NCBI RefSeq assembly: GCF_000710035.2
Contig: NZ_JMJJ01000004.1
Location: forward strand, 62,001 to 126,000
From: Pantoea ananatis LMG 2665
GTDB lineage: Bacteria; Pseudomonadota; Gammaproteobacteria; Enterobacterales; Enterobacteriaceae
DNA length: 64,000 nt
Direction of reading: 5' to 3'
Shown here: positions 48,372-59,446 of the stretch, one piece after another
How the letters are laid out: every line of letters begins with the position of its first letter
How positions within the stretch are numbered: position 1 is the stretch's first letter
Notes under the pieces: model-generated
Told to the model about the DNA's origin: nothing
The model's input: the letters and a program-made list of their open reading frames with translations, nothing else
Database searches by the model: none
Program-made: the position numbers and the translations under genes

Positions 48372-50147
48372 TCACTTCTCGCGTGCAGCGCGGCGATACA
48401 GCGTGCTGCGCGCAACGCCGAGCGCCTGCGCCGTTTTGCTGATGTTGCCCTTAAACTGCTGCAACGTCGCTTTTATCAGACGATCGTCATGCTGCTGGCG
48501 CGCGGGTGATGCCGCGGCGTTGCCGCTGCGGTACTCTTCAGGTAAATGCGTGATCTCCACGCTATCGCCATCTTCCGCCAGCGCCAGCAAGACTTTCATC
48601 AGGCTGCGTAGCTGGCGCACGTTGCCCGGCCAGGGATAGCGCGTTAATGTCGCCAGCACTTCGGAAGACAGGCCGATCTGACGCGCGCCGCCGCCCAGCG
48701 CGTCCCAGAGTTGTGTGATAAACGCCGGAAGAGAAGACCAGTCACGCAGCGGCGGGATCGTGAATGAAAATTCCTGCAGCCGGTACAGGAGATCCTCGCG
48801 GAAGTCGCCCTGTGCGACGCGTTGCGCCAGATCCCGATGTGTCGCGCTGATCACGGCCAGGTTAACCGGCCAGCTCTGACTGGATCCCAGCGGCGCGACC
48901 TCTTTTTCCTGTAGCACGCGTAAGAGCCGGGTTTGCAGCGCCAGTGGCATATCGCCGATCTCATCCAGAAACAGGACGCCGCCATCGGCCTCACGGATTT
49001 TACCGATGTAGCCATTTTTGCTGGCGCCGGTAAATGCCCCCGGCTGGTAGCCAAAGAGTTCAGATTCGATCAAGGATTCCGGAATCGCGGCGCAGTTAAT
49101 CGCCACAAACTTTCCTTCCCGCCAGCGGCTTTGCTGATGTAACGCGCGGCTGACGTACTCTTTTCCGCTGCCGGTTTCCCCGCGAATGCACAATGAAACG
49201 CCGGCATTCAGCAGCCGCACCATTTTATCTCCCTCATGTTGCAGTGAGAAAGGCAGCGGACGCGCAGGGCCTGCTGCTACGCTGAAGCGGGTTCGGGTGG
49301 GCGCTCGCAGACGAAAATAATAAGGCTGGGGCCCGATCATCACCGGCGTTGGCAGTGCGGTGGCCCGCATATCGCCGTGAGGAAACAGCTGCTGAAATGT
49401 GATGACGCCAAGCTGTTCGGCGTGCAGGCCAAGCTCACGCAGGGCCAGCCGATTTGCGGCAGTCAGCACGTTGTCTGAAAACACTAGCAGCAGCTCATCC
49501 GGGCTGTCTAGCCGGTGTGCGTCGCTGTGCAGGCTCATCAGCCATTGTTGGGGATGCAGGCTCTGCTTAACCCACAGATACTCAATGTGCCGTGCTGCCT
49601 GTTTGACCCAGGCAAACGTATGGGCATGGGAAAAATGTGCAGGGCCGGAGACATCCAGTACCCCCGCAATCTGCCCGTTGGGCATTTGCAGCGGCATGGC
49701 GGCACAGTAAAGCCCCTGGTTGCGGGTCAGGAAGTGTTGATTACCCTCGATTTCACAACCGTCGTCTATCGCCAGCGCCGTACCAATGGCGTTGGTGCCA
49801 CGGCCACATTCGCTCCAGATGTTGCCGGGGGCAAGGGCGAAACGCTGTGCTTTTTGCATCGCCTGCATCTCGCCAAAGGTGTGCAGCACCCGGCCTGCCG
49901 CGTCAGACAGAATGACCACCGACTGCATCTGCGTCACCTTCTGGGCCAGCTTGTGCATGACGGGCTGAGCAAACTGCTGGAGGTCAGTATTACTGGCCAC
50001 CAGCTCTGTCAGCTCGGCCTGACGTACGCGAGGAAAATCATCGGCCGAACGATCCAGTCCGTAGAGCTGGCTGCGTAGCCAGGAATCACTCAGCAGGGGG
50101 TTGTTATCGATAGCGGGCAATAGGGCATCGGAAACCTTGTGCTGCAT
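48372..50147 (-). CDS. Sigma-54-dependent activator, AcoR-like
   Basis: 591 residues. N-terminal ~290 residues are a GAF-like sensor region (GRGTNAIGTALAIDDG, LDVSGPAHFSHAHTFAWV). The AAA+ domain has Walker A GETGSGKEYVSRAL, the sigma-54 loop GAFTGA, Walker B GGVLFLDEIGDMPLALQ and the arginine-finger region. The C-terminal Fis-type helix-turn-helix is GNISKTAQALGVARSTLYRR. The order matches AcoR-type activators of acetoin/ethanol catabolism. Divergent from an aldehyde and an alcohol dehydrogenase gene, with a perfect inverted repeat and a -24/-12 promoter between them. The inducer is unknown; acetoin, ethanol or an aldehyde are plausible. Confidence 0.9.
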   Translation of the reverse strand: MQHKVSDALLPAIDNNPLLSDSWLRSQLYGLDRSADDFPRVRQAELTELVASNTDLQQFAQPVMHKLAQKVTQMQSVVILSDAAGRVLHTFGEMQAMQKAQRFALAPGNIWSECGRGTNAIGTALAIDDGCEIEGNQHFLTRNQGLYCAAMPLQMPNGQIAGVLDVSGPAHFSHAHTFAWVKQAARHIEYLWVKQSLHPQQWLMSLHSDAHRLDSPDELLLVFSDNVLTAANRLALRELGLHAEQLGVITFQQLFPHGDMRATALPTPVMIGPQPYYFRLRAPTRTRFSVAAGPARPLPFSLQHEGDKMVRLLNAGVSLCIRGETGSGKEYVSRALHQQSRWREGKFVAINCAAIPESLIESELFGYQPGAFTGASKNGYIGKIREADGGVLFLDEIGDMPLALQTRLLRVLQEKEVAPLGSSQSWPVNLAVISATHRDLAQRVAQGDFREDLLYRLQEFSFTIPPLRDWSSLPAFITQLWDALGGGARQIGLSSEVLATLTRYPWPGNVRQLRSLMKVLLALAEDGDSVEITHLPEEYRSGNAAASPARQQHDDRLIKATLQQFKGNISKTAQALGVARSTLYRRAAREK

Positions 50148-50204
50148 GAATGACCTCGTGGGCTCGGAAAAGTGTAGCGGGATTGTAGCGTTTTGGTTTT
50201 AGCG

Positions 50205-50223
50205 GTGTTGCGATTTGCAACAC
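50205..50223. promoter_or_regulatory. Likely enhancer (UAS) of the sigma-54 activator
   Basis: GTGTTGC-GATTT-GCAACAC is a perfect 7-5-7 inverted repeat, about 125 bp upstream of the -24/-12 promoter, at the distance usual for enhancer sites. It lies about 60 bp from the start of the activator gene, so it could also serve autoregulation. Confidence 0.65.
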
Positions 50224-50327
50224 AAAGCGGGATCAAAGCTGGTTAGTCCTCACCGCATGCCTGTGACATTACTATTCAGGTGATTGATTTTAATATTTTT
50301 ATCTGGATTTTCAGCGCGTAAGGGAAG

Positions 50328-50344
50328 TTGGCACAGGCCCTGCA
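50328..50344 (+). promoter_or_regulatory. Sigma-54 promoter (-24/-12)
   Basis: TTGGCAC-AGGCC-CTGCA fits the consensus TTGGCAC-N5-TTGCA at all but one base and has the obligatory 10-base gap between the GG (50330-50331) and the GC (50342-50343). It faces the aldehyde dehydrogenase gene, whose ATG is about 76 bp downstream. Confidence 0.8.
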
Positions 50345-50419
50345 AACGTCAGGTGACAGCGCGCTATCCGTTAAAAATCAACATGCCGCTGCCTGTCTAC
50401 CCTACAGAAGGAGTTTGCG

Positions 50420-51940
50420 ATGCGTTATGCCCATCCCGGCACACCTGGTGCGTTAGTGACGTTTAAATCTGCCTACGGCAACTACATTGATGGCAAATTT
50501 ATCGAGCCGCTGAGTGGTGAGTACTTCATGAATACCTCACCCGTCAACGGCAGTGACATTGCCCGGTTTCCTCGTTCCGATGCGCGCGATATTGATTTAG
50601 CGCTGGATGCCGCGCACCGGGCTGCAGAAGCCTGGGGAAAAACCTCCGTACAAACCCGATCTAATCTGCTGCTCCAGGTGGCTGACCGCATTGATGCCAA
50701 TCTCGAAACCCTGGCCGTGGCGGAAAGCTGGGACAACGGCAAACCGATTCGGGAAACGCTCAATGCCGATCTGCCGCTGGCGGCCGACCATTTTCGTTAC
50801 TTCGCAGGATGCCTGCGCGCGCAGGAGGGCAGCACGGGCGAGATCGATGAAAAAACCGTGGCCTACCATTTTCATGAGCCGCTGGGCGTGGTGGGGCAAA
50901 TTATTCCCTGGAATTTTCCGTTGCTGATGGCCGCATGGAAGCTGGCGCCGGCCCTGGCTGCCGGTAACTGTGTGGTGCTTAAGCCTGCGGAGCAAACTCC
51001 GCTGGGCATTACGCTGCTGATGGAGATGATCGGCGACCTGTTTCCTGCAGGCGTGCTAAACGTGGTACAGGGTTTCGGCCGCGAGGCGGGCGAAGCGTTG
51101 GCAACCAGTAAACGCATTGCCAAAATCGCCTTTACCGGTTCTACGCCGGTGGGACGTCATATCATGGCCTGTGCCGCAGAAAATATTATTCCCTGTACCG
51201 TGGAGCTGGGCGGGAAATCGCCGAACATCTACTTCGCCGACATCATGAATGGCGAGCCGGACTTTATTGACAAGGCGGTGGAAGGACTGGTGCTGGGCTT
51301 CTTTAATCAGGGCGAGGTATGTACCTGTCCGTCCCGTGCGCTAATCCATGAGTCCGTTTACGCGCCTTTCATGGAGCGGGTGATGGCCAAAGTCGCCACC
51401 ATTCGTCGCGGCGATCCGCTCGATACCGACACGATGATTGGCGCCCAGGCTTCGCGTCAGCAGTTCGATAAAATTTTGTCGTATATCGAGATTGCCCGCA
51501 ACGAAGGGGGCGAGATCCTGACCGGGGGTGAGCGGGCCTTGATATCGTCCGAACTGGATAACGGTTTCTATATTCAGCCCACGCTGATTAAAGGCAGCAA
51601 CAGCATGCGCTGCTTTCAGGAGGAAATTTTTGGCCCGGTTATCGGCATCACCACCTTCAAAGATGAGGCTGAAGCCTTGCGTATTGCCAATGAAACCCAG
51701 TTTGGATTGGGGGCGGGCGTCTGGACGCGGGACAGCAATTTAGCCTACCGCATGGGGCGGGCCATCAAAGCCGGGCGCGTCTGGACCAACTGTTACCACA
51801 TCTATCCGGCCCATGCTGCCTTTGGGGGTTACAAACAGTCCGGCGTGGGTCGCGAAACACACAAAATGGCACTCAACCAGTACCAGCAGACCAAAAACCT
51901 GTTAGTCAGCTATGACACGGCACCGCTGGGGCTGTTTTAA
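50420..51940 (+). CDS. Aldehyde dehydrogenase, acetaldehyde-type (AcoD/ExaC-like)
   Basis: 506 residues, NAD-dependent aldehyde dehydrogenase superfamily. The landmarks are [31 protein letters not shown], the catalytic glutamate in [14 protein letters not shown] and the catalytic cysteine in [16 protein letters not shown]; the extra cysteine pair there is typical of the AcoD/ExaC branch that oxidises acetaldehyde. AGAAGGAG lies before the ATG. The gene is first behind the -24/-12 promoter and is followed 29 bp later by adhP, making an alcohol-to-acid oxidation pair. The substrate range is inferred from the branch. Confidence 0.92.
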   Translation: MRYAHPGTPGALVTFKSAYGNYIDGKFIEPLSGEYFMNTSPVNGSDIARFPRSDARDIDLALDAAHRAAEAWGKTSVQTRSNLLLQVADRIDANLETLAVAESWDNGKPIRETLNADLPLAADHFRYFAGCLRAQEGSTGEIDEKTVAYHFHEPLGVVGQIIPWNFPLLMAAWKLAPALAAGNCVVLKPAEQTPLGITLLMEMIGDLFPAGVLNVVQGFGREAGEALATSKRIAKIAFTGSTPVGRHIMACAAENIIPCTVELGGKSPNIYFADIMNGEPDFIDKAVEGLVLGFFNQGEVCTCPSRALIHESVYAPFMERVMAKVATIRRGDPLDTDTMIGAQASRQQFDKILSYIEIARNEGGEILTGGERALISSELDNGFYIQPTLIKGSNSMRCFQEEIFGPVIGITTFKDEAEALRIANETQFGLGAGVWTRDSNLAYRMGRAIKAGRVWTNCYHIYPAHAAFGGYKQSGVGRETHKMALNQYQQTKNLLVSYDTAPLGLF

Positions 51941-51969
51941 GTCGGTAACCTATCCCTGGAGCATAAATC

Positions 51970-53010
51970 ATGACGATGAAAATCAACACGATGATGAAGG
52001 CAGCAGTTGTTAAAGCGTTCGGCGAACCCTTGGTGATTGAGCAGGTGCCCGTACCCCAGCCTGGGTCGGGGCAGATTCTGGTAAAAATCGCGGCAACTGG
52101 CGTGTGTCACACCGATCTGCATGCGGCAGAGGGCGACTGGCCGGTGAAGCCGGTTCCGCCTTTTATCCCGGGACATGAGGGCGTCGGGCAGGTGGTCGCG
52201 GTGGGAGATAACGTACATCACCTGAAGGTGGGCGATCGGGTCGGCGTGCCCTGGCTCTACTCCGCCTGCGGTCACTGCGAGCACTGTCTCGATAACTGGG
52301 AAACGCTGTGCCACAGTCAGCAAAATACCGGCTATTCGGTTAACGGCAGTTTTGCCGAATACTGCGTGGCGGACGCCAACTATGTCGGCATCATCCCCGA
52401 AAACCTCGCATTCAACGAGGTGGCACCGGTGCTCTGTGCGGGCGTGACGGTCTACAAAGGGTTAAAAATGACCGACACCAAACCCGGTGACTGGGTGGTG
52501 ATTTCCGGCATCGGTGGGTTAGGGCACATGGCTATACAGTATGCCGTCGCGATGGGGCTGAACGTGGCGGCTGTCGATATCGATGACGATAAGCTGGCCT
52601 TTGCCCAGCGCCTGGGCGCCAGCGTGGTGGCGAATGCCAGAAACGTCGATCCGGCCAGGGTGTTTCATGAGCAATTTGGCGGCGCGCACGGCGTGCTGGT
52701 CACGGCGGTGTCGCCTAAAGCCTTTGAGCAGGCGATCGGCACATTACGTCGTGGGGGCACCATGGTGCTAAACGGCTTGCCGCCTGGCAAATTCGATCTG
52801 TCTATTTTCGATATGGTGCTGGACGGCATTACGGTGCGGGGTTCTATCGTCGGAACGCGTAAGGATTTACAGGAGGCGCTGTATTTTGCCAGCCGTCATA
52901 AAGTGAAAGCCAGCGTGGCGGTGGAACCGCTCAGCAATATTAACGATATCTTTGCCCGGATGCATGCAGGCAAGATTGAAGGCCGTATTGTGGTGGATAT
53001 GTCGTTGTAA
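51970..53010 (+). CDS. adhP: Zinc-dependent alcohol dehydrogenase AdhP-type
   Basis: 346 residues, medium-chain dehydrogenase. The catalytic zinc ligands are in [14 protein letters not shown] and [10 protein letters not shown] with the later CAGVTVYK; the structural zinc cysteines are in [15 protein letters not shown]. The NAD motif is [13 protein letters not shown]. It should oxidise ethanol-like alcohols and its aldehyde product is the probable substrate of the dehydrogenase 29 bp upstream. GGAG is eight bases before the first ATG; a second ATG-ATG seven codons on is an alternate start. A terminator follows. Confidence 0.9.
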   Translation: MTMKINTMMKAAVVKAFGEPLVIEQVPVPQPGSGQILVKIAATGVCHTDLHAAEGDWPVKPVPPFIPGHEGVGQVVAVGDNVHHLKVGDRVGVPWLYSACGHCEHCLDNWETLCHSQQNTGYSVNGSFAEYCVADANYVGIIPENLAFNEVAPVLCAGVTVYKGLKMTDTKPGDWVVISGIGGLGHMAIQYAVAMGLNVAAVDIDDDKLAFAQRLGASVVANARNVDPARVFHEQFGGAHGVLVTAVSPKAFEQAIGTLRRGGTMVLNGLPPGKFDLSIFDMVLDGITVRGSIVGTRKDLQEALYFASRHKVKASVAVEPLSNINDIFARMHAGKIEGRIVVDMSL

Positions 53011-53030
53011 ACCACCCTCAATCGCCGGAT

Positions 53031-53062
53031 GAAAAAAGGTGCCTGAAGCAGGGCACCTTTTT
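53031..53062 (+). terminator. Rho-independent terminator after adhP
   Basis: AAAAAAGGTGCCC-type hairpin: AAAAAAGGTGCC-TGAAGCAG-GGCACCTTTTT. The stem is about 12 bp with A and T runs, so it probably works in both directions, serving adhP and the convergent yajR. Confidence 0.9.
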
Positions 53063-53143
53063 CACGTGGTTTGTGGCGACATGTCTGACACGAACTGACT
53101 TAACCTTTCGCCACGATCGCGCGCAGTTAAGCGCCGCTCGCGA

Positions 53144-54508
53144 CTAGCAGCTGCCGATCAGCGCTTCCAGCTCAGGCCGGCTGGTGACCTTACTGTCTAT
53201 CTTGATGTAGGCGCTTTTCTCTTCCGGCACAATCAGCACCGATGAAACGCCGGGCTGTGCTTTCAGGCGTTTTTCCAGAGTGGGCACGGCCAGCGCGGCA
53301 TCGCTCAGCACCAGACGCAGGCTGCTTACATAAGGCGGTTCCTGCATGGTCATGCTGACAAACAGCCAGGCTGCGGCGACAATCGCCCCGACCATAAACA
53401 CGGTTTGTGCATCGAAATGACCAAACAGCCAGCCGCCCAGGCTCCCCCCAATGGCGACGCCCAGAAACTGACTGGTGGAATAAAGTCCCATAGCGGTGCC
53501 TTTATAGCCAGCGGGTGACTCCTTACTCACCAGCGATGGCAGAATCGCTTCCATCAGGTTAAAGGCCAGGAAGAACAGCTGTACGCCAACAACCAGCGTC
53601 CAGAAATGCCCCTGGGCGCCCCATAAGACGATTTCGGCGATGACCATCATGCCTACGCAGCCGACAAAGACCCGTTTCATCTTTCGCTTTACTTCGGCGT
53701 AGATGATAAAGGGCACCACACCGGCAAACGCAATCAGCATGGTGATCAGATAGACCTTCCAGTGTTCTGACGGCGGCAGGCCAGCCTGTTCAAACTGGTC
53801 GGGCAGGGCGATAAAGCTCGACATCAGCAAGATATGTAAAAAGAAGATGCCCAGGTTCAGTTTGATCAATCGGGGATTGGCCAGCACTTTACTGAAGCTG
53901 CCGCGTACCATCCCTGATTCACGATTTAGCACGTGATGAGAAGAGGAGGGGACAACCCATAACGTAATCGCTATGCCCAGTGAAGCAAGCATCGCGATCA
54001 TCCAGAACAGCGCGTTCAGGCCCAGCTTGTGGGTGACGATCGGGCCTAAGACCATTGCGATAGCAAAGGTCACGCCAAAGCTGATACCGATAAACGCCAT
54101 CGCTTTAGTGCGGTTTTGTTCACGGGTTAAATCGGACAGCAGCGCCATGACCGCGGCAGCAATTGCACCGGAGCCCTGCAGCGCACGCCCCAGAATAATG
54201 CCCCAGATTGAATCGGTGCTGGCCGCAATAACGCTGCCAAGGACGAAGACCAGCAGGCCGCCGACGATCAGCGGCTTGCGTCCGATGCGATCGGACAGCA
54301 GGCCAAAGGGGATCTGGAAAATGGCCTGAGCCAGACCGTAGATGCCGATTGCCACGCCGATTAAGGTTTCACTCGCTCCCTGAAGTGCCATGCCATAGGT
54401 GGTCAACACCGGCAGGACCATAAACATTCCCAGCATGCGCAGGGAAAAGACCGTGCCAAGGCCCCATGTGGCGCGCAGCTCCACCGGAGTCATTTTGTTA
54501 TCGTTCAT
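53144..54508 (-). CDS. yajR: MFS transporter YajR
   Basis: 454 residues, as in E. coli. Twelve-span major facilitator with motif A GLLSDRIGRKPLIVGG and, after the last span, the soluble YAM domain (residues ~390-454) typical of YajR: SSVLIVPEEKSAYIKIDSK. The transported compound is not known. It lies between adhP and the cyo operon, and reads convergently with adhP. Confidence 0.95.
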   Translation of the reverse strand: MNDNKMTPVELRATWGLGTVFSLRMLGMFMVLPVLTTYGMALQGASETLIGVAIGIYGLAQAIFQIPFGLLSDRIGRKPLIVGGLLVFVLGSVIAASTDSIWGIILGRALQGSGAIAAAVMALLSDLTREQNRTKAMAFIGISFGVTFAIAMVLGPIVTHKLGLNALFWMIAMLASLGIAITLWVVPSSSHHVLNRESGMVRGSFSKVLANPRLIKLNLGIFFLHILLMSSFIALPDQFEQAGLPPSEHWKVYLITMLIAFAGVVPFIIYAEVKRKMKRVFVGCVGMMVIAEIVLWGAQGHFWTLVVGVQLFFLAFNLMEAILPSLVSKESPAGYKGTAMGLYSTSQFLGVAIGGSLGGWLFGHFDAQTVFMVGAIVAAAWLFVSMTMQEPPYVSSLRLVLSDAALAVPTLEKRLKAQPGVSSVLIVPEEKSAYIKIDSKVTSRPELEALIGSC

Positions 54509-54587
54509 TCCAACCTCTGTTGATGTGCTGCATTTATTTTAGGTAGGGAGAGCGGGCGGGTAAAACAATAGTTCTTAAGCAGTCGTA

Positions 54588-54617
54588 ACAAAAAGAAAGG
54601 GCGCGAAAATCGCGCCC
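54588..54617 (-). terminator. Rho-independent terminator of the cyo operon
   Basis: On the minus strand GGGCGCG-ATTTT-CGCGCCC is followed by TTTCTTTTT: a 7-bp GC stem with a U tract, 24 bp past the cyoE stop. Confidence 0.88.
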
Positions 54618-54640
54618 GTTTCATGCTGTTGCAGTACACA

Positions 54641-55528
54641 TTAGCGCACGTAGGTCAGCAGGTCTTTCGATGCTGGCGTCATAAAGTCAACCGACATCAT
54701 GACGCTCAGGGCCGTGATAGCCACAATCGAGAAAACGAACAGCTTACGCGCCCAAACCCGATCGTTTGAGGTTTTGTAGCCTGACAGCGCCATTCCCAGC
54801 CACCACACGCTAACGGCAGACGCAACGACCAGATATTTGTAGCCTGCGTAGCCACCCAGCGTCAGCATCAGCGTGGCAATCATAAACGCCAGGATATAGA
54901 GCGTAATATGATTCTTCGCCACCGAGATACCTTTCACCACCGGTAACACCGGGATGTTGGCTGCCTGGTAATCTTTAAAGCGGAAGATGGCAATCGCATA
55001 GGAGTGCGGCATCTGCCACAGGCTAAAGATAGCCAGCAGGATTAAGGCACCGGCATCAAACTCGTTGGTCACGGCGCAGTAGCCAATGACCGGCGGCGCA
55101 GCACCGGACAGGCTGCCAATCAGCGTACCGTAGACAGAGTGACGCTTCATATACAGGCTGTAAACGCCAACGTATACCACGAAGCCCATCACCGCCAGCC
55201 ACATGGCCAGCGGATTAGCACCAAAATACAGCAGTGCAAAGCCAGCAATACCCAGCACAGTGGCGTAAACCAGGCTAACTTTCGCGGAGATAAGGCCTTT
55301 AACCAGCACCCGATTCCTGGTTCTCTCCATCTTGATATCGATGTCGCGGTCGATCACGTTGTTGAAAACACAACCTGAGGCAACCACCAGTGACACGCCA
55401 ACCAGCGAGGTGAGAAACAGGGCGTAATCAATGCTGCCCTTAGAGGCCAGCAAAAATCCGCCAATCACAGAAATTAAATTCCCGAAAATAATTCCTGGCT
55501 TTGTAACTTGCAGGTATTGCTTAAACAT
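54641..55528 (-). CDS. cyoE: Protoheme IX farnesyltransferase
   Basis: 295 residues (E. coli 296). UbiA-family membrane enzyme that adds a farnesyl group to heme b to make heme O for the bo3 oxidase. The prenyl-diphosphate motif is [20 protein letters not shown], and YSLYMKRHS with [21 protein letters not shown] are conserved. Nine spans. Last gene of the cyoABCDE operon, 12 bp after cyoD; its farnesyl donor comes from IspA in the same window. Confidence 0.97.
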   Translation of the reverse strand: MFKQYLQVTKPGIIFGNLISVIGGFLLASKGSIDYALFLTSLVGVSLVVASGCVFNNVIDRDIDIKMERTRNRVLVKGLISAKVSLVYATVLGIAGFALLYFGANPLAMWLAVMGFVVYVGVYSLYMKRHSVYGTLIGSLSGAAPPVIGYCAVTNEFDAGALILLAIFSLWQMPHSYAIAIFRFKDYQAANIPVLPVVKGISVAKNHITLYILAFMIATLMLTLGGYAGYKYLVVASAVSVWWLGMALSGYKTSNDRVWARKLFVFSIVAITALSVMMSVDFMTPASKDLLTYVR

Positions 55529-55540
55529 TACACAGACTCT

Positions 55541-55870
55541 TTAGTGGGGCATCATGTTGTAGTTGAGGTTCCACATGATCCACAGTGAGCCAACGACAAC
55601 AATCAGGATAATGATTGCTGAGAAGACAATGGCCACCATGTTCCAGCCACCTTCAGACTTGCTGTCCAGGTGCAGGAAGTAAACCAGGTGAACCAGCACC
55701 TGAACCACTGCACAGACCAGCACAACGCCGAGGATGGTTCCATGAGAAGCGCTACCATCCATTACCATCCAGAACGGGATTCCCGTCAGGATGATAGAAA
55801 GGATGAAGCCGATCATGTAAGACTTCACGCTACCGTGTGATGCACCATGTTCGTTAACAGAATGACTCAT
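55541..55870 (-). CDS. cyoD: Cytochrome bo3 ubiquinol oxidase subunit IV
   Basis: 109 residues, as in E. coli. Three membrane spans with [19 protein letters not shown] and [15 protein letters not shown]. The start is the ATG of MSHSVNEHG that overlaps the cyoC stop (TAATG); the open frame extends 27 codons upstream, inside cyoC, and is not used. It supports copper-B assembly in the bo3 oxidase. Confidence 0.97.
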   Translation of the reverse strand: MSHSVNEHGASHGSVKSYMIGFILSIILTGIPFWMVMDGSASHGTILGVVLVCAVVQVLVHLVYFLHLDSKSEGGWNMVAIVFSAIIILIVVVGSLWIMWNLNYNMMPH

Positions 55871-56484
55871 TACATGGCTCCCATCAGATAAACTACGGTG
55901 AACACGCAAATCCAGACCACGTCCAGGAAGTGCCAGAACAGGCTCAGACACATGATACGCGTACGGTTGGTGGCGTTCAGACCGCGTTTAGCGATCTGGA
56001 ACATCAGCACGGCCATCCAGATTAAACCAGAGGTAACGTGCAGACCGTGAGTACCGACCAGCGTGAAGAAGCCAGACAGGAAGCCGCTGCGGTCAGGACC
56101 GAAGCCCTCAACAATCAGATGATGGAATTCATAGATTTCCATCCCGATGAATCCAGCACCAAACAGGAAGGTCAACGCCAGCCAGCCGATAACGGCGCCT
56201 TTGTTTTCCTTGTTCATGGCGATAACGGCCATGCCGTAGGTGATAGAGCTCAATAACAGCAGCGCGGTTTCAACCAGCACGAACGGCAGTTCAAAGATAT
56301 CTTTGCCTGCCGGACCACCGGCGGTGCTGTTAACCATAACTGCATAAGTCGCAAACAGGGTTGCGAAGATAATGCAGTCACTCATCAGGTAGATCCAGAA
56401 GCCAAAGACTTTATTGGCTCCTGCATCGTGATGCCCATGCTCCGCATGGGCGTCGTGGTGGTGTTTTACGGTTTCAGTTGACAT
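55870..56484 (-). CDS. cyoC: Cytochrome bo3 ubiquinol oxidase subunit III
   Basis: 204 residues, as in E. coli. Five membrane spans; the histidine-rich N-terminus [15 protein letters not shown] precedes the [20 protein letters not shown] span. [15 protein letters not shown] and [20 protein letters not shown] match the COX3 family. It starts in the cyoB stop (TAATG) and ends in the cyoD start. Confidence 0.97.
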   Translation of the reverse strand: MSTETVKHHHDAHAEHGHHDAGANKVFGFWIYLMSDCIIFATLFATYAVMVNSTAGGPAGKDIFELPFVLVETALLLLSSITYGMAVIAMNKENKGAVIGWLALTFLFGAGFIGMEIYEFHHLIVEGFGPDRSGFLSGFFTLVGTHGLHVTSGLIWMAVLMFQIAKRGLNATNRTRIMCLSLFWHFLDVVWICVFTVVYLMGAM

Positions 56485-58466
56485 TATTTCAGACCTGCTT
56501 TGCTGATTTCGTCAAAGTGCTGCTTTTCAATCTTCTCTACTTCGGCAACCGGAACGTAGTAATCCACGTCTTCGTCGAAGCTCTTCACGATCCAGCTTAC
56601 GATCATGCCGAGGAAAGAAAGACCAGCCAGCCACCAGATATGCCAGATCATCGCAAAACCGAAGATGGTCGCAAACGCGGCAATAACAATCGCAGCACCG
56701 CTGTTTTTCGGCATATGAATTTCTTCATATTTAGCCGGTTGCTTGTACGCTTCGCCTTTCTCTTTCATTTCCCAGAAAGCGTCACGCTCATGCACATGCG
56801 GGATAACAGCAAAGTTATAGAACGGCGGTGGTGAAGAGGTTGCCCACTCCAGCGTACGCGCGCCCCATGGGTCACCGGTCAGATCGCGGTTCTGGTCGCG
56901 GTCACGCACAGAAACGTAGAACATAATGATCTGGCAAAGGATACCGCAGGCAATCAGTGCCGCACCGCCTGCCGCTACCACTAACAGCGAGTGGAACTGC
57001 GGGTCGATGTCCTGGCTCAGACGACGGGTCATGCCCATAAAGCCCAGTACGTACAGCGGCATAAAGGCAACGAAGAAACCGATAATCCAGAACCAGAAGG
57101 CGCGCTTGCCCCAGGTTTCGTTCAGCGTAAAGCCGAACGCTTTCGGGAACCAGTAAGTCACACCGGCCATACAACCGAACACCACACCACCGATAATCAC
57201 GTTATGGAAGTGAGCAATCAGGAACAGACTGTTGTGCAGGACGAAGTCCGCACCTGGCACCGCCAGCAGAACACCGGTCATACCACCGACAGAGAAGGTG
57301 ACCAGGAAGCCTACGGTCCACAGCATAGCAGAGTGCATCTGAATGCGGCCCTGGTACATGGTGAACAGCCAGTTAAAGATTTTAACCCCGGTAGGAATGG
57401 CGATAATCATCGTCATGATACCGAAGAAGGCGTTGACGTTCGCGCCCGCACCCATGGTGAAGAAGTGGTGCAGCCAAACGATGAACGACAACACGGTGAT
57501 GGCGATGGTTGCCCATACCAGCGAGGTGTAACCGAACAGACGCTTTTTCGAGAAGGTCGCAGTGACTTCAGAGAAGACACCAAAGACCGGCAGAACAAGA
57601 ATGTACACCTCTGGATGACCCCAAACCCAGATCAGGTTGACGTACATCATCATGTTACCGCCCATATCATTGGTAAAGAAATGGAAGCCGAGGTAACGAT
57701 CAAGTGTCAACAGTGCCAGCGTAACGGTCAGAACCGGGAACGCAGCGATGATCAGGACGTTGGTGCACAGTGATGCCCAGGTAAATACTGGCATTTTGAA
57801 CAGGTCCATGCCCGGTGCACGCATCTTCAGAATGGTAACGAAGAAGTTAATACCGGTCAGCGTGGTACCAATACCGGAAAGCTGAAGACTCCAGATCCAG
57901 TAATCAACCCCCACGCCAGGACTGTACTCTGCCCCCGACAGCGGTGGATAGGCCAGCCAGCCTGTTTGTGCGAATTCACCGACACCCAGAGACAGGTTAA
58001 CCAGGATTACACCAATCGCGGTAAACCAGAAGCTCAGGTTGTTCAGGAACGGGAAGGCAACGTCACGTGCACCGATTTGCAAAGGTACCGCGATGTTCAT
58101 CAGGCCCACAACGAACGGCATCGCCACGAAGAAGATCATAATCACGCCGTGCGCGGTGAAGATCTGGTCGTAGTGATGCGGCGGCAGTATGCCTGCTTCC
58201 CCGGCCGAAGCCAGAACCTGCTGGGTACGCATCATTACCGCATCGGCAAAGCCGCGCAGCAGCATGACGAAGGCCATGATGATATACATGATACCCAGTT
58301 TTTTGTGGTCGATGGAGGTGAACCATTCTGACCACAGATATTTCCACTTACCGAAATAAGTGATGGCGGCGACAAGCGCCAGACCTGCGATGATGATACC
58401 GGCGACCGTGACCATGACAATCGGCTCATGGAACGGTATAGCATCCAGTGTTAATTTTCCGAACAT
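56484..58466 (-). CDS. cyoB: Cytochrome bo3 ubiquinol oxidase subunit I
   Basis: 660 residues (E. coli 663). Heme-copper oxidase catalytic subunit with low-spin heme b, heme o3 and copper B. The copper-site histidine-tyrosine segment is [20 protein letters not shown] holds the paired copper ligands, and the distal heme histidines lie in [13 protein letters not shown]. About 15 spans; the K/D proton channel residues are in the same stretches. Quinol oxidation takes place with CyoA. It begins 4 bp after cyoA. The long reverse-strand open frame over this gene is an artefact. Confidence 0.98.
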   Translation of the reverse strand: MFGKLTLDAIPFHEPIVMVTVAGIIIAGLALVAAITYFGKWKYLWSEWFTSIDHKKLGIMYIIMAFVMLLRGFADAVMMRTQQVLASAGEAGILPPHHYDQIFTAHGVIMIFFVAMPFVVGLMNIAVPLQIGARDVAFPFLNNLSFWFTAIGVILVNLSLGVGEFAQTGWLAYPPLSGAEYSPGVGVDYWIWSLQLSGIGTTLTGINFFVTILKMRAPGMDLFKMPVFTWASLCTNVLIIAAFPVLTVTLALLTLDRYLGFHFFTNDMGGNMMMYVNLIWVWGHPEVYILVLPVFGVFSEVTATFSKKRLFGYTSLVWATIAITVLSFIVWLHHFFTMGAGANVNAFFGIMTMIIAIPTGVKIFNWLFTMYQGRIQMHSAMLWTVGFLVTFSVGGMTGVLLAVPGADFVLHNSLFLIAHFHNVIIGGVVFGCMAGVTYWFPKAFGFTLNETWGKRAFWFWIIGFFVAFMPLYVLGFMGMTRRLSQDIDPQFHSLLVVAAGGAALIACGILCQIIMFYVSVRDRDQNRDLTGDPWGARTLEWATSSPPPFYNFAVIPHVHERDAFWEMKEKGEAYKQPAKYEEIHMPKNSGAAIVIAAFATIFGFAMIWHIWWLAGLSFLGMIVSWIVKSFDEDVDYYVPVAEVEKIEKQHFDEISKAGLK

Positions 58467-58470
58467 CGTA

Positions 58471-59397
58471 TTATTCCTCGGCTCCCGCGGTAGCGGTGTG
58501 ACTCATGTCCATGCCTTTATGCTCAGGCATGTCCATCTTCCCGTGGCTATGCATGAACTTGTTGATGACCTGCAAGAACAGTTCAGGATTAGCAGAAGAG
58601 AAATATTCCACCGGGTGATTTTCGCTTGGTACCGCTACTTTTTCGAAATCATCCATCGTTGTCAGCGTGTTAGGTGCCGCTTTAACCTTGGCAACCCACT
58701 GCTGGAACTCCGCGTCGTCTTTGGTGGCAATGGCTTTAAACTTCATACCAGAGAAACCGCGACCACTGAAGTTGGCGGAAATACCGTCGAAAGTTCCTGG
58801 CTCGTTGGCAATCAGATGCAGTTTAGTCTGCATGCCTGCCATCGCGTAGATCTGGCTACCGAGCGTAGGAATAAAGAAGGAGTTCATAACGGAATTAGAG
58901 GTGATTTTGAAGTTAACCGGTGTATTCGCCGGGAAAGCGATCTGGTTAACGGTCGCAATACCTTGTTCTGGATAAATAAACAGCCATTTCCAGTCCAGGG
59001 CAATCACATCAATTTCAACCGGTTTCACGTCTGACACCAGCGGTTTGCTCGGCTCCAGGGCGTGGGTTGATTTCCAGGTCAGCACACCAAGGAAAACAAT
59101 GATCAGGATCGGAATGGTCCAGACCACGGCTTCCACTTTGTTAGAGTGTGACCAGTTAGGGCTGTATTTAGCATTCGTGTTTGAAGCCCGATATTTCCAG
59201 GCAAACACGATGGCCATCAAGACTGCAGGTATCACGACGATCATCATCAGACCAAAAGCGGTCAGGATCAGCGAACGTTGCTCCAGCGCAATCTGTCCTT
59301 TGGGATTTAACAATGCATTATCGCAGCCACTCATTAATAAAGTGCCTGCGATTAATGACAAAATCCCCAAACTTTTATTGTATTTACTGAGTCTCAT
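58471..59397 (-). CDS. cyoA: Cytochrome bo3 ubiquinol oxidase subunit II
   Basis: 308 residues (E. coli 315). A lipoprotein with signal peptide lipobox LLMSGC, two membrane spans, and a periplasmic cupredoxin domain lacking the CuA ligands, as expected for a quinol oxidase ([19 protein letters not shown]). First gene of the cyo operon. It has a 430-bp upstream region with a promoter and a cluster of TGTCA repeats. The Met/His-rich tail [14 protein letters not shown] is family-typical. Confidence 0.97.
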   Translation of the reverse strand: MRLSKYNKSLGILSLIAGTLLMSGCDNALLNPKGQIALEQRSLILTAFGLMMIVVIPAVLMAIVFAWKYRASNTNAKYSPNWSHSNKVEAVVWTIPILIIVFLGVLTWKSTHALEPSKPLVSDVKPVEIDVIALDWKWLFIYPEQGIATVNQIAFPANTPVNFKITSNSVMNSFFIPTLGSQIYAMAGMQTKLHLIANEPGTFDGISANFSGRGFSGMKFKAIATKDDAEFQQWVAKVKAAPNTLTTMDDFEKVAVPSENHPVEYFSSANPELFLQVINKFMHSHGKMDMPEHKGMDMSHTATAGAEE

Positions 59398-59446
59398 TTA
59401 ACGACCTCAATGACAAAGGGCTCTATTGTCGTTTAAGTGTGCGCGC

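Noticed and set aside
56991..57773. A 260-codon open frame on the plus strand inside cyoB
   Set aside because: It is fully antisense to a highly conserved gene, has a composition (His, Gln, Arg, Asp) typical of reverse complements of membrane-protein codons, and no ribosome binding site.
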